DNA from: MnTg04 sp964568075
GTDB lineage: Bacteria > Pseudomonadota > Gammaproteobacteria > Steroidobacterales > MnTg04
NCBI GenBank assembly: GCA_964568075.1
Contig: CAZMOM010000039.1
Location: 1 to 26,922, forward strand
Direction of reading: 5' to 3'
DNA: 26,922 nt
Shown: positions 14,766-22,376 of the stretch, piece by piece
Position numbering within the stretch: the first letter of the stretch is position 1
Layout of the letters: every line of letters starts with the position of its first letter
The notes under the pieces: model-generated
What the model was told of the DNA's origin: nothing
What the model saw: only the letters and a program-made list of their open reading frames with translations
The model's database searches: none
Translations under genes and position numbers: made by a program

Positions 14766-16757
14766 TCAATTTAAATGACTCTCGATCTCATCGTATGCTT
14801 GTTTGAATAGAGCCTCTTCAGCAGTCTGCACTGAGGATAGTTCAGTCCAATCCGTCATTCTTTCAATGCCCATCTTTGCTTTTCCACACTCTTCCGCAAG
14901 GCGTAAAACAAGCTGTGAGCTTTTGAGGTTCGCGGTCATGACAATCCTGCTACCATCATCAATGAACGTCGCGAACATGTGGCCCGCTCGAGCTTCATAA
15001 GCAATATCCAGAGATCCTTCTGGCGTATCGATCAGCAGCGTCGCCGCGGGCGCCATATAGGCAGAAAGCGCCATTCTCAGCGCGATATCCAGAAAGAAGC
15101 GTTGGCTTTCCGACATTTCATCAGGCGATTGTCGAAGCTGTTCACTTATCTGCAGCTGCATCCTGAATCCCGCCTCATTTTTTCCTCGCCGATACTCCAA
15201 TTCGATATCGATCGGTAGACCAATAAAGCTTTGAGCGAGCTTTCTAAAAGTAGGCACAAATTCCTCTTGCGCGTCTCCGTATTGCTCCTGGAGCTTTTTT
15301 TCGTGCCCGCGCAATTTATTCCGTAATCGATCGCGCTTCTTGTAGTGCTCCTGGCTCTGAGAAATCAACGTCTGCTTCTCCCTCTCAAGCTTCGCTATTT
15401 CTTCCCGAACGAGATCGAGATTGCTCCCGGCATTTTTTCTCGTTAGCGAGGGCGCCTCAGCTTCCTCGAATGTGCCAAGTTGGTTTTTCGCTGCACTTAG
15501 CGCTCCATCCGCGGCAAGAAGCTCTGCCTCAACGCGCTCACGAGCCGCCAGAATCTCTGATATTCGGTCTCTCAAAGACGCCATTTCCACATCAAGCTTC
15601 TTGAGCGTGTCAATTGAATCCTCTTGGTCCTTAACCAAAGGCTCCAATTCAGCACTACAAAACGGGCACTCGCCTTTGTCCAGTGATACACGAATGCGAT
15701 CGGCCGCCCCGCTTATGCCACAGACCGCGCATATGTCTTCCGATATTGTTGCTCTGGTTAGCGGGTGGTGCGCCGCTGCGCTTGTAGATGCGAGGCGGGA
15801 TGAAAACACCTGCTTGTACTCAATCTGCAGCTCAGAAAGGTTTGCACTCCACTCTGTCCACTTAAGATCCGTATCTCGAAGTTCACTCTTCTTCCTCTGC
15901 AGTCGAATCCGTGCATCCTCAGAGTTTTTCAACAACTCGTCATGTCGCGCTCTAAGCTCTTGTTCGGATGTGCCTTCTGAACTCGACACATCTTCGTCTA
16001 CGATCTTTATCAGTTCTTCGATTCGATTTGTCACGCCTCTTGCCGCAAATCGTGTATTTCTCCCTCGCGAACTCGCTCTCTCCATTGATCTACGGAGTCG
16101 ATCCGCTTCTTCCGCCGCGCTAGATTCAGTTCCAAATGCTAGATACAGGGTCGACGTGAGCGCCGTGCTATCCCACATGATTAGATGCCGGCCCTCATCA
16201 AAAGTCATTACGAAGTGCATTAAGAAAACAAACTGAGCAAAATCACTTAGCCCCGTCTGCACTAGAAGTCGCTTTTGATACTCCGCAGCTATCGATTCGG
16301 GATCGTACTTTCGACCCGTCTCGAAAACCTCCAGGTCCTGATTGCCGTTGTCTACTGTCATTCGCAACACACCGGGACTACCGAAGATTTCTCTGGTAAT
16401 CTCGATGCTGCACTCAGGCCATGTTAGTACTACCGAGACTGTAGCGGTATCGCGGCTAGTTTCTGAAATGCGCCCGGTGAAATAGTCGTTTCTTCGCTCA
16501 ATCCGTATCGCGTTGGTGTAGTAATCTTTTATTGAGGAAAAGGCGCGACTCGGGTCAGGAATTGCACCGGTAACACCGTAGTTGAAGGTATTCAGAAAGG
16601 TCGACTTACCTAGCCCATTGGCTCCGATTAGGCAAAAAACGTTTTTATCGATATTGACTTCGACATTCGGCCGTCGCGAGTACAGATCGAAATCGTTTAG
16701 CGCCAATCGCTGGAATATTGGAAAGTTTATTCGCCGTCTCTGCAAAGAACTTGCCAT
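14766..16757 (-). CDS. SMC/Rad50-like ABC ATPase with central zinc ribbon
   Basis: The product is 663 residues from the ATG at 16757; a GTG one codon earlier is an equal alternative. Numbering below counts from that GTG. Walker A GANGLGKST is at 46-54. Two coiled-coil arms (about 215-335 and 375-500) flank C344-x2-C347 and C365-x2-C368, a zinc-ribbon or zinc-hook-like knuckle. The ABC signature is SESQRFFLD (about 550-558), followed by Walker B TLLIDTPEGSLD (574-585) and a terminal MTANLKSSQ strand. Such proteins clamp or scan DNA and couple ATP hydrolysis to effectors. It sits between the methyltransferases and the middle-component-like gene, with 21-24 bases separating it from the former and 3 from the latter. 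I infer it is the motor or sensor of the system; RecN/RecF repair roles are less likely given the neighbours. Confidence 0.85.
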   Translation of the reverse strand: MASSLQRRRINFPIFQRLALNDFDLYSRRPNVEVNIDKNVFCLIGANGLGKSTFLNTFNYGVTGAIPDPSRAFSSIKDYYTNAIRIERRNDYFTGRISETSRDTATVSVVLTWPECSIEITREIFGSPGVLRMTVDNGNQDLEVFETGRKYDPESIAAEYQKRLLVQTGLSDFAQFVFLMHFVMTFDEGRHLIMWDSTALTSTLYLAFGTESSAAEEADRLRRSMERASSRGRNTRFAARGVTNRIEELIKIVDEDVSSSEGTSEQELRARHDELLKNSEDARIRLQRKKSELRDTDLKWTEWSANLSELQIEYKQVFSSRLASTSAAAHHPLTRATISEDICAVCGISGAADRIRVSLDKGECPFCSAELEPLVKDQEDSIDTLKKLDVEMASLRDRISEILAARERVEAELLAADGALSAAKNQLGTFEEAEAPSLTRKNAGSNLDLVREEIAKLEREKQTLISQSQEHYKKRDRLRNKLRGHEKKLQEQYGDAQEEFVPTFRKLAQSFIGLPIDIELEYRRGKNEAGFRMQLQISEQLRQSPDEMSESQRFFLDIALRMALSAYMAPAATLLIDTPEGSLDIAYEARAGHMFATFIDDGSRIVMTANLKSSQLVLRLAEECGKAKMGIERMTDWTELSSVQTAEEALFKQAYDEIESHLN

Positions 16758-16781
16758 CACTTACTCAATCTCACGCTTGTC

Positions 16782-18170
16782 TCATCGAGAATTGGCGAAG
16801 ACCGTGCAATGCTCAGACAATTCGAAATCCCCTCCATGTTGTGGGCTACATCGCATAGATCTAATTGGAGCGGATTCGACAACGGTAAATCCAACCTCTC
16901 CGACAACTTCGGCCAGAATCTCTGCCACATTGATTCGAATACCAGCATATTGGCTATCCCCAATTACAACCACTGCGTGATGCCCTTTTGGCAATATACG
17001 CCCCAGCTGGGTGAAAATTTTTCGAAGGTCCGAGAAATAATACACAACCATCTTGGGTAAATCTTTGTTCCATAGGTGTGATTGTCGCATCTCAAGCGCT
17101 GCGAAAGTACGCTTGAGCGCCGGAGATGATACGGCAAGTGAATCATTTGCCCACCTAATCTGAACGTGTGACCGTAAAGTGTTAAATCGCAGATTTCGAT
17201 TGTCTGAGGATGACTCGAGGTACCCGAGCATCCAGAGCTCAATGTTATAAATGTCAGTATAGTCAAATGAATTTGGATATGGCGGGGAAAATACTGCCAC
17301 ATCGGCTTGGCCAATCTGATCAAGACTCGTTCTCGCGTCACCGCAATAGACGTCCCACCGCGAAGCTCGTTTCGCTGAGTACCCTATTAAATCTGCGACA
17401 GCATGATCCACGGCGCCATCTAGCGAGTCTATTACGGTACTCGGTGATTTTCGCTCCAACTCCCACTTGCGCCGATACTTGCGGCCTTTGCCATTGACAA
17501 TAACGTTGCTGCAGGAAACCAAAACGCTGCCCAGCAAGACCTTCAATAGGCGAGCGACGTCATGATTCTCGAGTGCCGATATGCCTTCCCGCAATGCGAC
17601 GATGGTATCAAACACGTCGCTCGCAAAAACATACTTTCCACCGACGCCCGGTTCTCTAAATGTTCGCGGCATTTCGTAGTTCGACGAATCATCAGGCAGG
17701 TATGATTCATGAGTATCAATAACACGCTCATAGCAGTGCATTAGTTCACTCGCAGACACTCGCGCTAGTTTCGCCCGGATAAGATCGGCGAGAAACGGAT
17801 TAACTTCAATACTCTTGCTATCGATACCCATGAACTGAGCCGTTACTGCAGTTGTGCCGGATCCCGCACACGGATCGAGGCAGGACTCGACGTCATGCGG
17901 TACTGAAGACAGCACATCTGCCACAAATTTTGGGGAGAATGCTTCCTTAAAGCGAAACCACCGTTGAAACGGCACATCCAACGATCCAGTGTTGGATGAA
18001 GTGGGACTTTCTTCCGCCAAATTCTGGAGCCAGCGCCGGATATCAGAACTAAAGGTGCGATCTCTTGAGCTTTCTACAGTACTACTCATAGTTTCCGTCA
18101 GCGTTCTTTCCCAGCTCAGCATGAAGTGTACACTCCCATCGTTGCTATCGTGAAATTCGTTTGATTTCAT
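16782..18170 (-). CDS. DNA methyltransferase with SPPY motif (m4C- or m6A-type)
   Basis: This protein has the SAM-binding motif I LDPCAGSGTTAV (about 99-110) and the catalytic motif IV FSPPYPNSFDYTD (about 295-306). SPPY is most common in N4-cytosine methyltransferases but also occurs in adenine enzymes, so the methylated base is uncertain. Motif I precedes motif IV with about 185 residues between them, which include a basic stretch (NGKGRKYRRKWELERK) suited to target recognition. From the ATG at 18170 the product is 462 residues; a TTG lies one codon before, and ATGs at 18122 and 18089 are alternatives that would avoid or reduce the 26-base overlap with the upstream gene. It probably marks self DNA, or part of it, for the system encoded downstream. 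Confidence 0.82.
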   Translation of the reverse strand: MKSNEFHDSNDGSVHFMLSWERTLTETMSSTVESSRDRTFSSDIRRWLQNLAEESPTSSNTGSLDVPFQRWFRFKEAFSPKFVADVLSSVPHDVESCLDPCAGSGTTAVTAQFMGIDSKSIEVNPFLADLIRAKLARVSASELMHCYERVIDTHESYLPDDSSNYEMPRTFREPGVGGKYVFASDVFDTIVALREGISALENHDVARLLKVLLGSVLVSCSNVIVNGKGRKYRRKWELERKSPSTVIDSLDGAVDHAVADLIGYSAKRASRWDVYCGDARTSLDQIGQADVAVFSPPYPNSFDYTDIYNIELWMLGYLESSSDNRNLRFNTLRSHVQIRWANDSLAVSSPALKRTFAALEMRQSHLWNKDLPKMVVYYFSDLRKIFTQLGRILPKGHHAVVVIGDSQYAGIRINVAEILAEVVGEVGFTVVESAPIRSMRCSPQHGGDFELSEHCTVFANSR

Positions 18171-18834
18171 CAAGAAGGCCGGGGTTGTCTTCTAGTAAAT
18201 GCCAGAGAATCGCCGACCTTTCACGCAAGGGCATCTCTTCTAGCTGCCTCGCCCATCGTTTCGCCTTCCGCCTAATCCTTTCACGCTCTCGAAACGAATT
18301 TCCCACTGTCGAGTAGTCGTGCAGATGGTGATCGGGCCGATAGTTTGTCCATACGTTCTCTAATCGTTGACCAGCATTAGAAACGTTGACCAGCTGCGTT
18401 ACGTGCCAATCGCCCAAGAAACTTTCGTACAGTTTACTTGGGTACCCGGATATCATTACTTGGCAATTCAACTCTCCAAGCACACTCAATAGGTCGCAGT
18501 GCTGTCGATCCGAATACTCGAATTTGTAGTATTTTCGACTCTTCAATGTCGACAAGTACGGCGGGTCGACATAAATGAACTCAGTACCGACGAATTCTCG
18601 TCGAGAAATAAACTCGATCGCGTCTTCTTGAAATAGCGTCAGATTCGGAACTGACCAGCTTTGTGCGGCGGCAATTACTCGTTCATCGAGATCGATGCCT
18701 ATATTTTTGAAAGCCGGCCGTTTCTGACGCATGACTGCACCACCACCCAAGTGCGTTTCGATATAAACGTCATGCGGTGGAATGAGCGCTACTATTCGCT
18801 GCCACAGACGACCCTTGCCTCCGGGAAAACTCAT
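18145..18834 (-). CDS. Dam-family (D12 class) N6-adenine DNA methyltransferase
   Basis: The 229-residue protein shows D12-class motifs: FPGGKGRL (motif X, residues 3-10), ETHLGGGAV (motif I, 26-34) and FIYVDPPYL (motif IV, DPPY at 90-93). The DPPY motif indicates transfer of methyl from SAM to adenine N6. It is shorter than Dam (about 270), so the target-recognition part is compact. The C terminus (about 180-229) is a strongly basic helical tail. It is the first gene of the leftward five-gene operon and overlaps the next methyltransferase by 26 bases. No ribosome binding site is obvious before the ATG. It likely provides self-marking methylation, and works beside the SPPY enzyme. Confidence 0.85.
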   Translation of the reverse strand: MSFPGGKGRLWQRIVALIPPHDVYIETHLGGGAVMRQKRPAFKNIGIDLDERVIAAAQSWSVPNLTLFQEDAIEFISRREFVGTEFIYVDPPYLSTLKSRKYYKFEYSDRQHCDLLSVLGELNCQVMISGYPSKLYESFLGDWHVTQLVNVSNAGQRLENVWTNYRPDHHLHDYSTVGNSFRERERIRRKAKRWARQLEEMPLRERSAILWHLLEDNPGLLDEIKRISR

Positions 18835-19200
18835 TCGTCAATCATCGTCAGAAATGGCGATGAAGTCAAGCAATCCGTGAATCAGCGGCATAACGAGTAT
18901 TTTGAACTGATACACATGGCCAATAGATTCAGGGGACGGCAAGTTTCAACTAGGACTAGCAGCTTCCTCTGGCGTGTGGTTTACAGCTTAAGCTGGCAAC
19001 TGTATTTTGGGGGTCAACACACTGGCTAATCGCGGAGGCGCAATTTCGACGAGAATTGATTAATTTTAAGCGCCCGTTCTCGGTAAGCGTCATTTGAAAA
19101 CGTGGACAACAGCGACTGAAGACCTTTAGTGCCTAGGACTTGTCATCTGGCTATTTTGGAATATTGCGCCCGACCCTCTGGTGTATTATATACAGGTCGT
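18835..19200. other. Divergent intergenic region between defence operon and thyA
   Basis: This 366-base stretch separates the leftward methyltransferase operon from the rightward thymidylate synthase gene and must hold the promoters of both. I see no convincing small gene. A rightward promoter candidate lies at its right end (listed separately). No clear leftward promoter or operator palindrome could be recognised. Confidence 0.5.
19164..19192 (+). promoter_or_regulatory. Candidate thyA promoter giving a near-leaderless mRNA
   Basis: TTGCGC (19164-19169) and TATATA (19187-19192) are separated by 17 bases, a plausible sigma-70 pair. Transcription would begin within a few bases of the ATG at 19201. 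Only a weak AGG lies before the ATG, so a leaderless or very short leader is possible. Confidence 0.4.
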
Positions 19201-19995
19201 ATGCGACAGTACTTAGATATCCTATCGCACGTGTTGGCGTCCGGGACAGACAAGGGCGACAGAACCGGTGTCGGGACTCGCAGTGTGTTTGGTCATCAAA
19301 TGGTAATCGATCTGAGTCAGGGATTTCCAGCGCTGACAACCAAACGCCTGCCGCTTAAAGCGGTCATTCACGATATTCTCTGGATGCTGTCCGGTAGTAC
19401 GAACATAAAGTACTTGAACGACAATGGCGTGCATATTTGGGATCCATGGGCAGATGCTTCGGGCGACGTTGGGCCGGTTTACGGAAAACAGTGGCGCGAA
19501 TGGTCGAATGGCGACGGTGACGGATTCGATCAGATAGCCTGGGTCATCTCAGAAATAAGATCGAATCCGAACTCTCGCCGCCTTTTGGTCAGCGCGTGGA
19601 ATGTTGTAGAAATCTCGAAAATGTCTGTGCCACCTTGCTCGACTATATTTCAATTTAATGTAACTGAGGGTAAGTTATCCTGTCATTTGTATCAGCGTAG
19701 CGCGGATGCATTCATTGGTCTCCCGTTTAATATCGCCGGATTTGCTTTGTTGACTGAAATGGTCGCTCAAGTGTGCAATTTGAGTGTTGGATTTCTAACA
19801 ATCAGTTTCGGCGACCTACACCTGTATTTACCGCATATTCCTTTGGCAAAAGAACAGTTGACGCGTAACCCGTACGACCTACCCCAATTGAGCTTCGGTA
19901 ATGTCGGTCGGGATATTTTTGCGATTCGGTATGAAAATATTGTCATATCGAACTACAGTGCTCACCCGCACATTAAAGCCGATGTCGCAATATGA
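19201..19995 (+). CDS. thyA: Thymidylate synthase
   Basis: ThyA converts dUMP to dTMP using methylenetetrahydrofolate. From the ATG at 19201 the product is 264 residues, exactly the E. coli length, and its active-site residues fall at the E. coli numbers: nucleophile Cys146 (in SVPPCSTIFQF), Arg166 (YQRS), Asp169, Asn177 (LPFNIAG), His207 and Tyr209 (GDLHLY). Asn177 indicates dUMP rather than dCMP as substrate. Ser follows the nucleophile where E. coli has His, and Phe-Gly-Asp replaces Gly-Gly-Asp. The frame is open 24 codons further upstream, without family similarity. Its stop overlaps a short upstream frame of the next gene. A thymidylate synthase inside an island may be a second copy or a functional replacement of the host's. 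Confidence 0.95.
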   Translation: MRQYLDILSHVLASGTDKGDRTGVGTRSVFGHQMVIDLSQGFPALTTKRLPLKAVIHDILWMLSGSTNIKYLNDNGVHIWDPWADASGDVGPVYGKQWREWSNGDGDGFDQIAWVISEIRSNPNSRRLLVSAWNVVEISKMSVPPCSTIFQFNVTEGKLSCHLYQRSADAFIGLPFNIAGFALLTEMVAQVCNLSVGFLTISFGDLHLYLPHIPLAKEQLTRNPYDLPQLSFGNVGRDIFAIRYENIVISNYSAHPHIKADVAI

Positions 19996-20009
19996 CACAG
20001 GAGGTTTTT

Positions 20010-20594
20010 ATGGCTACCACTGCTCGTATGTTCAAGGACAATCGCTCAAAAAGGTTTGTGTTGGTTCCGTTTTGCAGTCTAGCTCAGGCTTTCCATGCTG
20101 AGGGGCTTGTCAAGTACGAATGGGGAGGTGTAATAAAACCAATCATTCAATTATTACTGGATCAAGACATAAACATCATCCAAATGCCCTGCATGGAAAC
20201 CATGTTCCACGGTGGAACCAAAGCCGGATTAAATCGTAAACCGCAGGGGATGAAAGCATACGACGTTCCGGCTTTTAGAAATTTTTGCAAGGCGCAGGCA
20301 GAAAATGTGGTCGAGCAGGTGAGTGGCATTATTGCGAATGGATACGAAGTAGTCGCGATATTGGGGATGGAGTATTCGCCCTCTTGCGCCGTGAAGATTC
20401 AATATCCGCCCAAGAAAGGAGACGCCAATCGTGGCGTGTTCATGAGGGAACTCATGCACAGTTTGGGGGAAGAGGGCTTCGATATACCCGTATTAGGCAT
20501 TCATCGTCGTGGATTAAAGCCAACCCTTGGCCGCCTGAAGTCAATCCTTGACGGACCCCTGCCCGAGGCAGCACTGCGAGCGCATGGCAGTTAG
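20010..20594 (+). CDS. TudS-related putative desulfidase
   Basis: The 194-residue product starts at the ATG at 20010, five bases after the strong ribosome binding site CAGGAGG (19998-20004). An ATG at 19992 overlapping the thyA stop is in frame but lacks such a site. The N-terminal PFCSLAQAF (Cys22), the middle MPCMETMFHGG (Cys61) and GMEYSPSCAVK (Cys126) give three conserved-looking cysteines in the arrangement expected of TudS/DUF523-type proteins, where three cysteines hold a [4Fe-4S] cluster that removes sulfur from thiouracil. Assignment to that group rests on my recall of the motifs. It is coupled to thyA, which suggests a pyrimidine-related role. Its 3' end overlaps the convergent gene by 54 bases. 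Confidence 0.65.
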   Translation: MATTARMFKDNRSKRFVLVPFCSLAQAFHAEGLVKYEWGGVIKPIIQLLLDQDINIIQMPCMETMFHGGTKAGLNRKPQGMKAYDVPAFRNFCKAQAENVVEQVSGIIANGYEVVAILGMEYSPSCAVKIQYPPKKGDANRGVFMRELMHSLGEEGFDIPVLGIHRRGLKPTLGRLKSILDGPLPEAALRAHGS

Positions 20595-21260
20595 AATATC
20601 GTAGGTAGAGTGGAGGCACAATCCGTCCACGCAAACAAAAATCGCTTCATGTGCAGTGATACCAAGACCTGTCGCTTTTTTTTCATCCCACATCTTTGTG
20701 AAATTTGACATTGTCGCCCATGACAGAATGCGATAGCTTGGCGTTTTGTTCGGGAATAAATCTGCGCCTTCGTCGATTCGAACTAACAAATTTATCATTC
20801 GCAGCTCTTCATCATCATTTATACTGGGATTTTTCCCCGAACCCTTTGGGTACTTCGCGCGGCCTCGCTGGCGACCGGCCAGCTCGACGGTGAAACTGAG
20901 CTCATCCAACTCCAGTTGATCTGCCAAGCCCAATTTGCGGGCCATAATGCTCTCTACCGCAAAGATCATTGAATCGTGGCCATTGACATCTTTATTGGAA
21001 GCGCTCATGGACGCAAGTAACTGAGTTTCCCCTTGTGTGCCATTGTCTGTTCCCCTGGCCATCAGTTCTTCTCCGAAGGATGTCGGAATCCTTTGCGTTG
21101 GTATACTAACGACGTCGGGGTGCGTCAAGTTGACTTGTTGATCTCTCACGCAAAAGAGAATTTCATCCTCTAGATTGTTTCCGTTTGCGCTGGCTTTGGC
21201 CGGGCGCACGATGGTCAACGCCAGCACAAAAGGGGGAAGACTTTTTTTATCAGGATCCAT
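20541..21260 (-). CDS. Unknown protein, possibly a degenerate Nudix-like domain
   Basis: The 239-residue soluble product has an N terminus (about 10-58) of the form FVLALTIVRPAK...EILFCVRDQQ...HPDVVSIPTQRIP, which resembles the first strands of Nudix hydrolases, and a helix AVESIMARKLGL (101-112) at the place of a Nudix box. The metal-binding glutamates of a true box (GX5EX7REUXEEXGU) are mostly missing, so it is either inactive, divergent, or not Nudix at all. It lies on the strand of the thymidylate kinase, 75 bases downstream of it, and its end overlaps the convergent TudS-like gene. By context a nucleotide-related role is possible. I do not assign a function. Confidence 0.55.
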   Translation of the reverse strand: MDPDKKSLPPFVLALTIVRPAKASANGNNLEDEILFCVRDQQVNLTHPDVVSIPTQRIPTSFGEELMARGTDNGTQGETQLLASMSASNKDVNGHDSMIFAVESIMARKLGLADQLELDELSFTVELAGRQRGRAKYPKGSGKNPSINDDEELRMINLLVRIDEGADLFPNKTPSYRILSWATMSNFTKMWDEKKATGLGITAHEAIFVCVDGLCLHSTYDILTAMRSQCCLGQGSVKD

Positions 21261-21335
21261 GCGTGCCTCTCTAGAGCCGGTGTTGATTTAGTACACTATC
21301 ACGATCAGTAGACATCAATGTATTAGAAATACGAT

Positions 21336-21974
21336 CTAACATGAAGTTTCAGAGAACTCTTGCCCGCCTCTTAACTCTCGAAGGACAATGTCGCAGATTC
21401 GATCATGTAGTAATTCCCGCTTCAGCGTACCGTCGAACTCGACGATACACTCAAAATGATGGTTGAGAAGTAATTTATATCGTTCCCGGATTAGTCTTAG
21501 GCGCTGCTCTGATTCGAAAACGGTTTTTCCTGCTTCACGTTCGCCAATTCGCCTCATCGCTTCTTTCTCATCAACGTCAATGTAAATAAACATGTCCGGT
21601 CGGGGCGCTATGGCCTGCTGTTCCGCGAGCATCGAAAAAACATCTTGTGAATTCTCTGCCTGATACGCTGGTGCCGAAAGATAACCTCTATCCTGTAGTA
21701 AAACGAACTTGGTATTGGCATTTACTAGTCTCAGCAAAGGATTGATCTTGTCGCGTACATGTTCTTCACGATCCCGTGTGAACAATTTGTGTAGCTCACC
21801 TGCCTCGAGGTCACTCGTCGTATTGATCAGTCTCCTTATAAGGCGGCCTGTTTGGCCGTATGATGGCTCCTGCAGATGAATAGGCGTATACCCGATCCTT
21901 ATTAGGCTTTGGCCTAGCAAATCGCACTGAGTGGATTTGCCTGAACCATCGATGCCTTCGAAGATGATATACAT
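21336..21974 (-). CDS. tmk: Thymidylate kinase
   Basis: Tmk phosphorylates dTMP to dTDP with ATP. The 212-residue product has the usual length. The P-loop GIDGSGKST is at 7-15, followed by the EPSYGQTGRLIRRLI substrate region. The DR motif is at 95-96 (LLQDRGYLSAPAYQ), where most family members have DRY or DRF followed by a similar SxxAYQ. The C-terminal LID-type region contains RRIGEREAGKTVFESEQRL. With thyA nearby, the island encodes two consecutive steps from dUMP to dTDP. A divergent kinase for a modified pyrimidine nucleotide cannot be excluded. It is in one direction with the gene after it, perhaps as a two-gene operon. Confidence 0.88.
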   Translation of the reverse strand: MYIIFEGIDGSGKSTQCDLLGQSLIRIGYTPIHLQEPSYGQTGRLIRRLINTTSDLEAGELHKLFTRDREEHVRDKINPLLRLVNANTKFVLLQDRGYLSAPAYQAENSQDVFSMLAEQQAIAPRPDMFIYIDVDEKEAMRRIGEREAGKTVFESEQRLRLIRERYKLLLNHHFECIVEFDGTLKRELLHDRICDIVLRELRGGQEFSETSC

Positions 21975-22376
21975 GTGCTAATTAGCATCCTAACGAAAAT
22001 GCCCCATAAATCGTACACGTTGATCCGCGCGAGTAATTAGTACACCTCACAAAAGGATCGCTCCCACCTTGGAAACACCGGGACATCCACTGTCTTCGGA
22101 AGGCATCGGCACCCAATGCTATTCATAGCATAAAGCATTTCCCGTGCTAATGGATTCGGAGATCACTCAGTTACTGACACGAACTGATGGCGACAGCCAC
22201 CAGCCGCCGTTCGGATCGCTTGGGCGGCGAATCGAGCTTTACGAATTGGCGGCAGCACGTCTGCTTGATGTCAAATAATAATCAGTCTTTTCAAGCATTG
22301 TCGCCCAGGATGCTCACAATATTCCTCCAGTGCTGCGATCGAGCCGAAGACACGAACATGCCAGGAGTCAATTCGC
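21975..22376. other. Intergenic region upstream of tmk
   Basis: This 402-base stretch separates the leftward membrane-protein gene from tmk. It holds a left-end fragment of the dispersed repeat (GGACATCCACTG at 22081-22092, identical to copy B) and a palindrome ATGCTA-TTCA-TAGCAT at 22116-22131 that could be an operator or weak hairpin. A rightward frame at 22187-22417 has no coding character. A tmk promoter is expected here but not clearly seen. Confidence 0.5.

Noticed and set aside
13028..18834. Assignment of the operon to BREX, DISARM or Dnd
   Set aside because: The hallmark genes (PglZ, helicase pairs, DndC-type sulfurtransferase) are absent.
19201..19995. Thymidylate synthase as a dCMP hydroxymethylase making modified phage-like DNA
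   Set aside because: Asn177 is retained; hydroxymethylases acting on dCMP have Asp there. The normal dUMP enzyme is the better reading.
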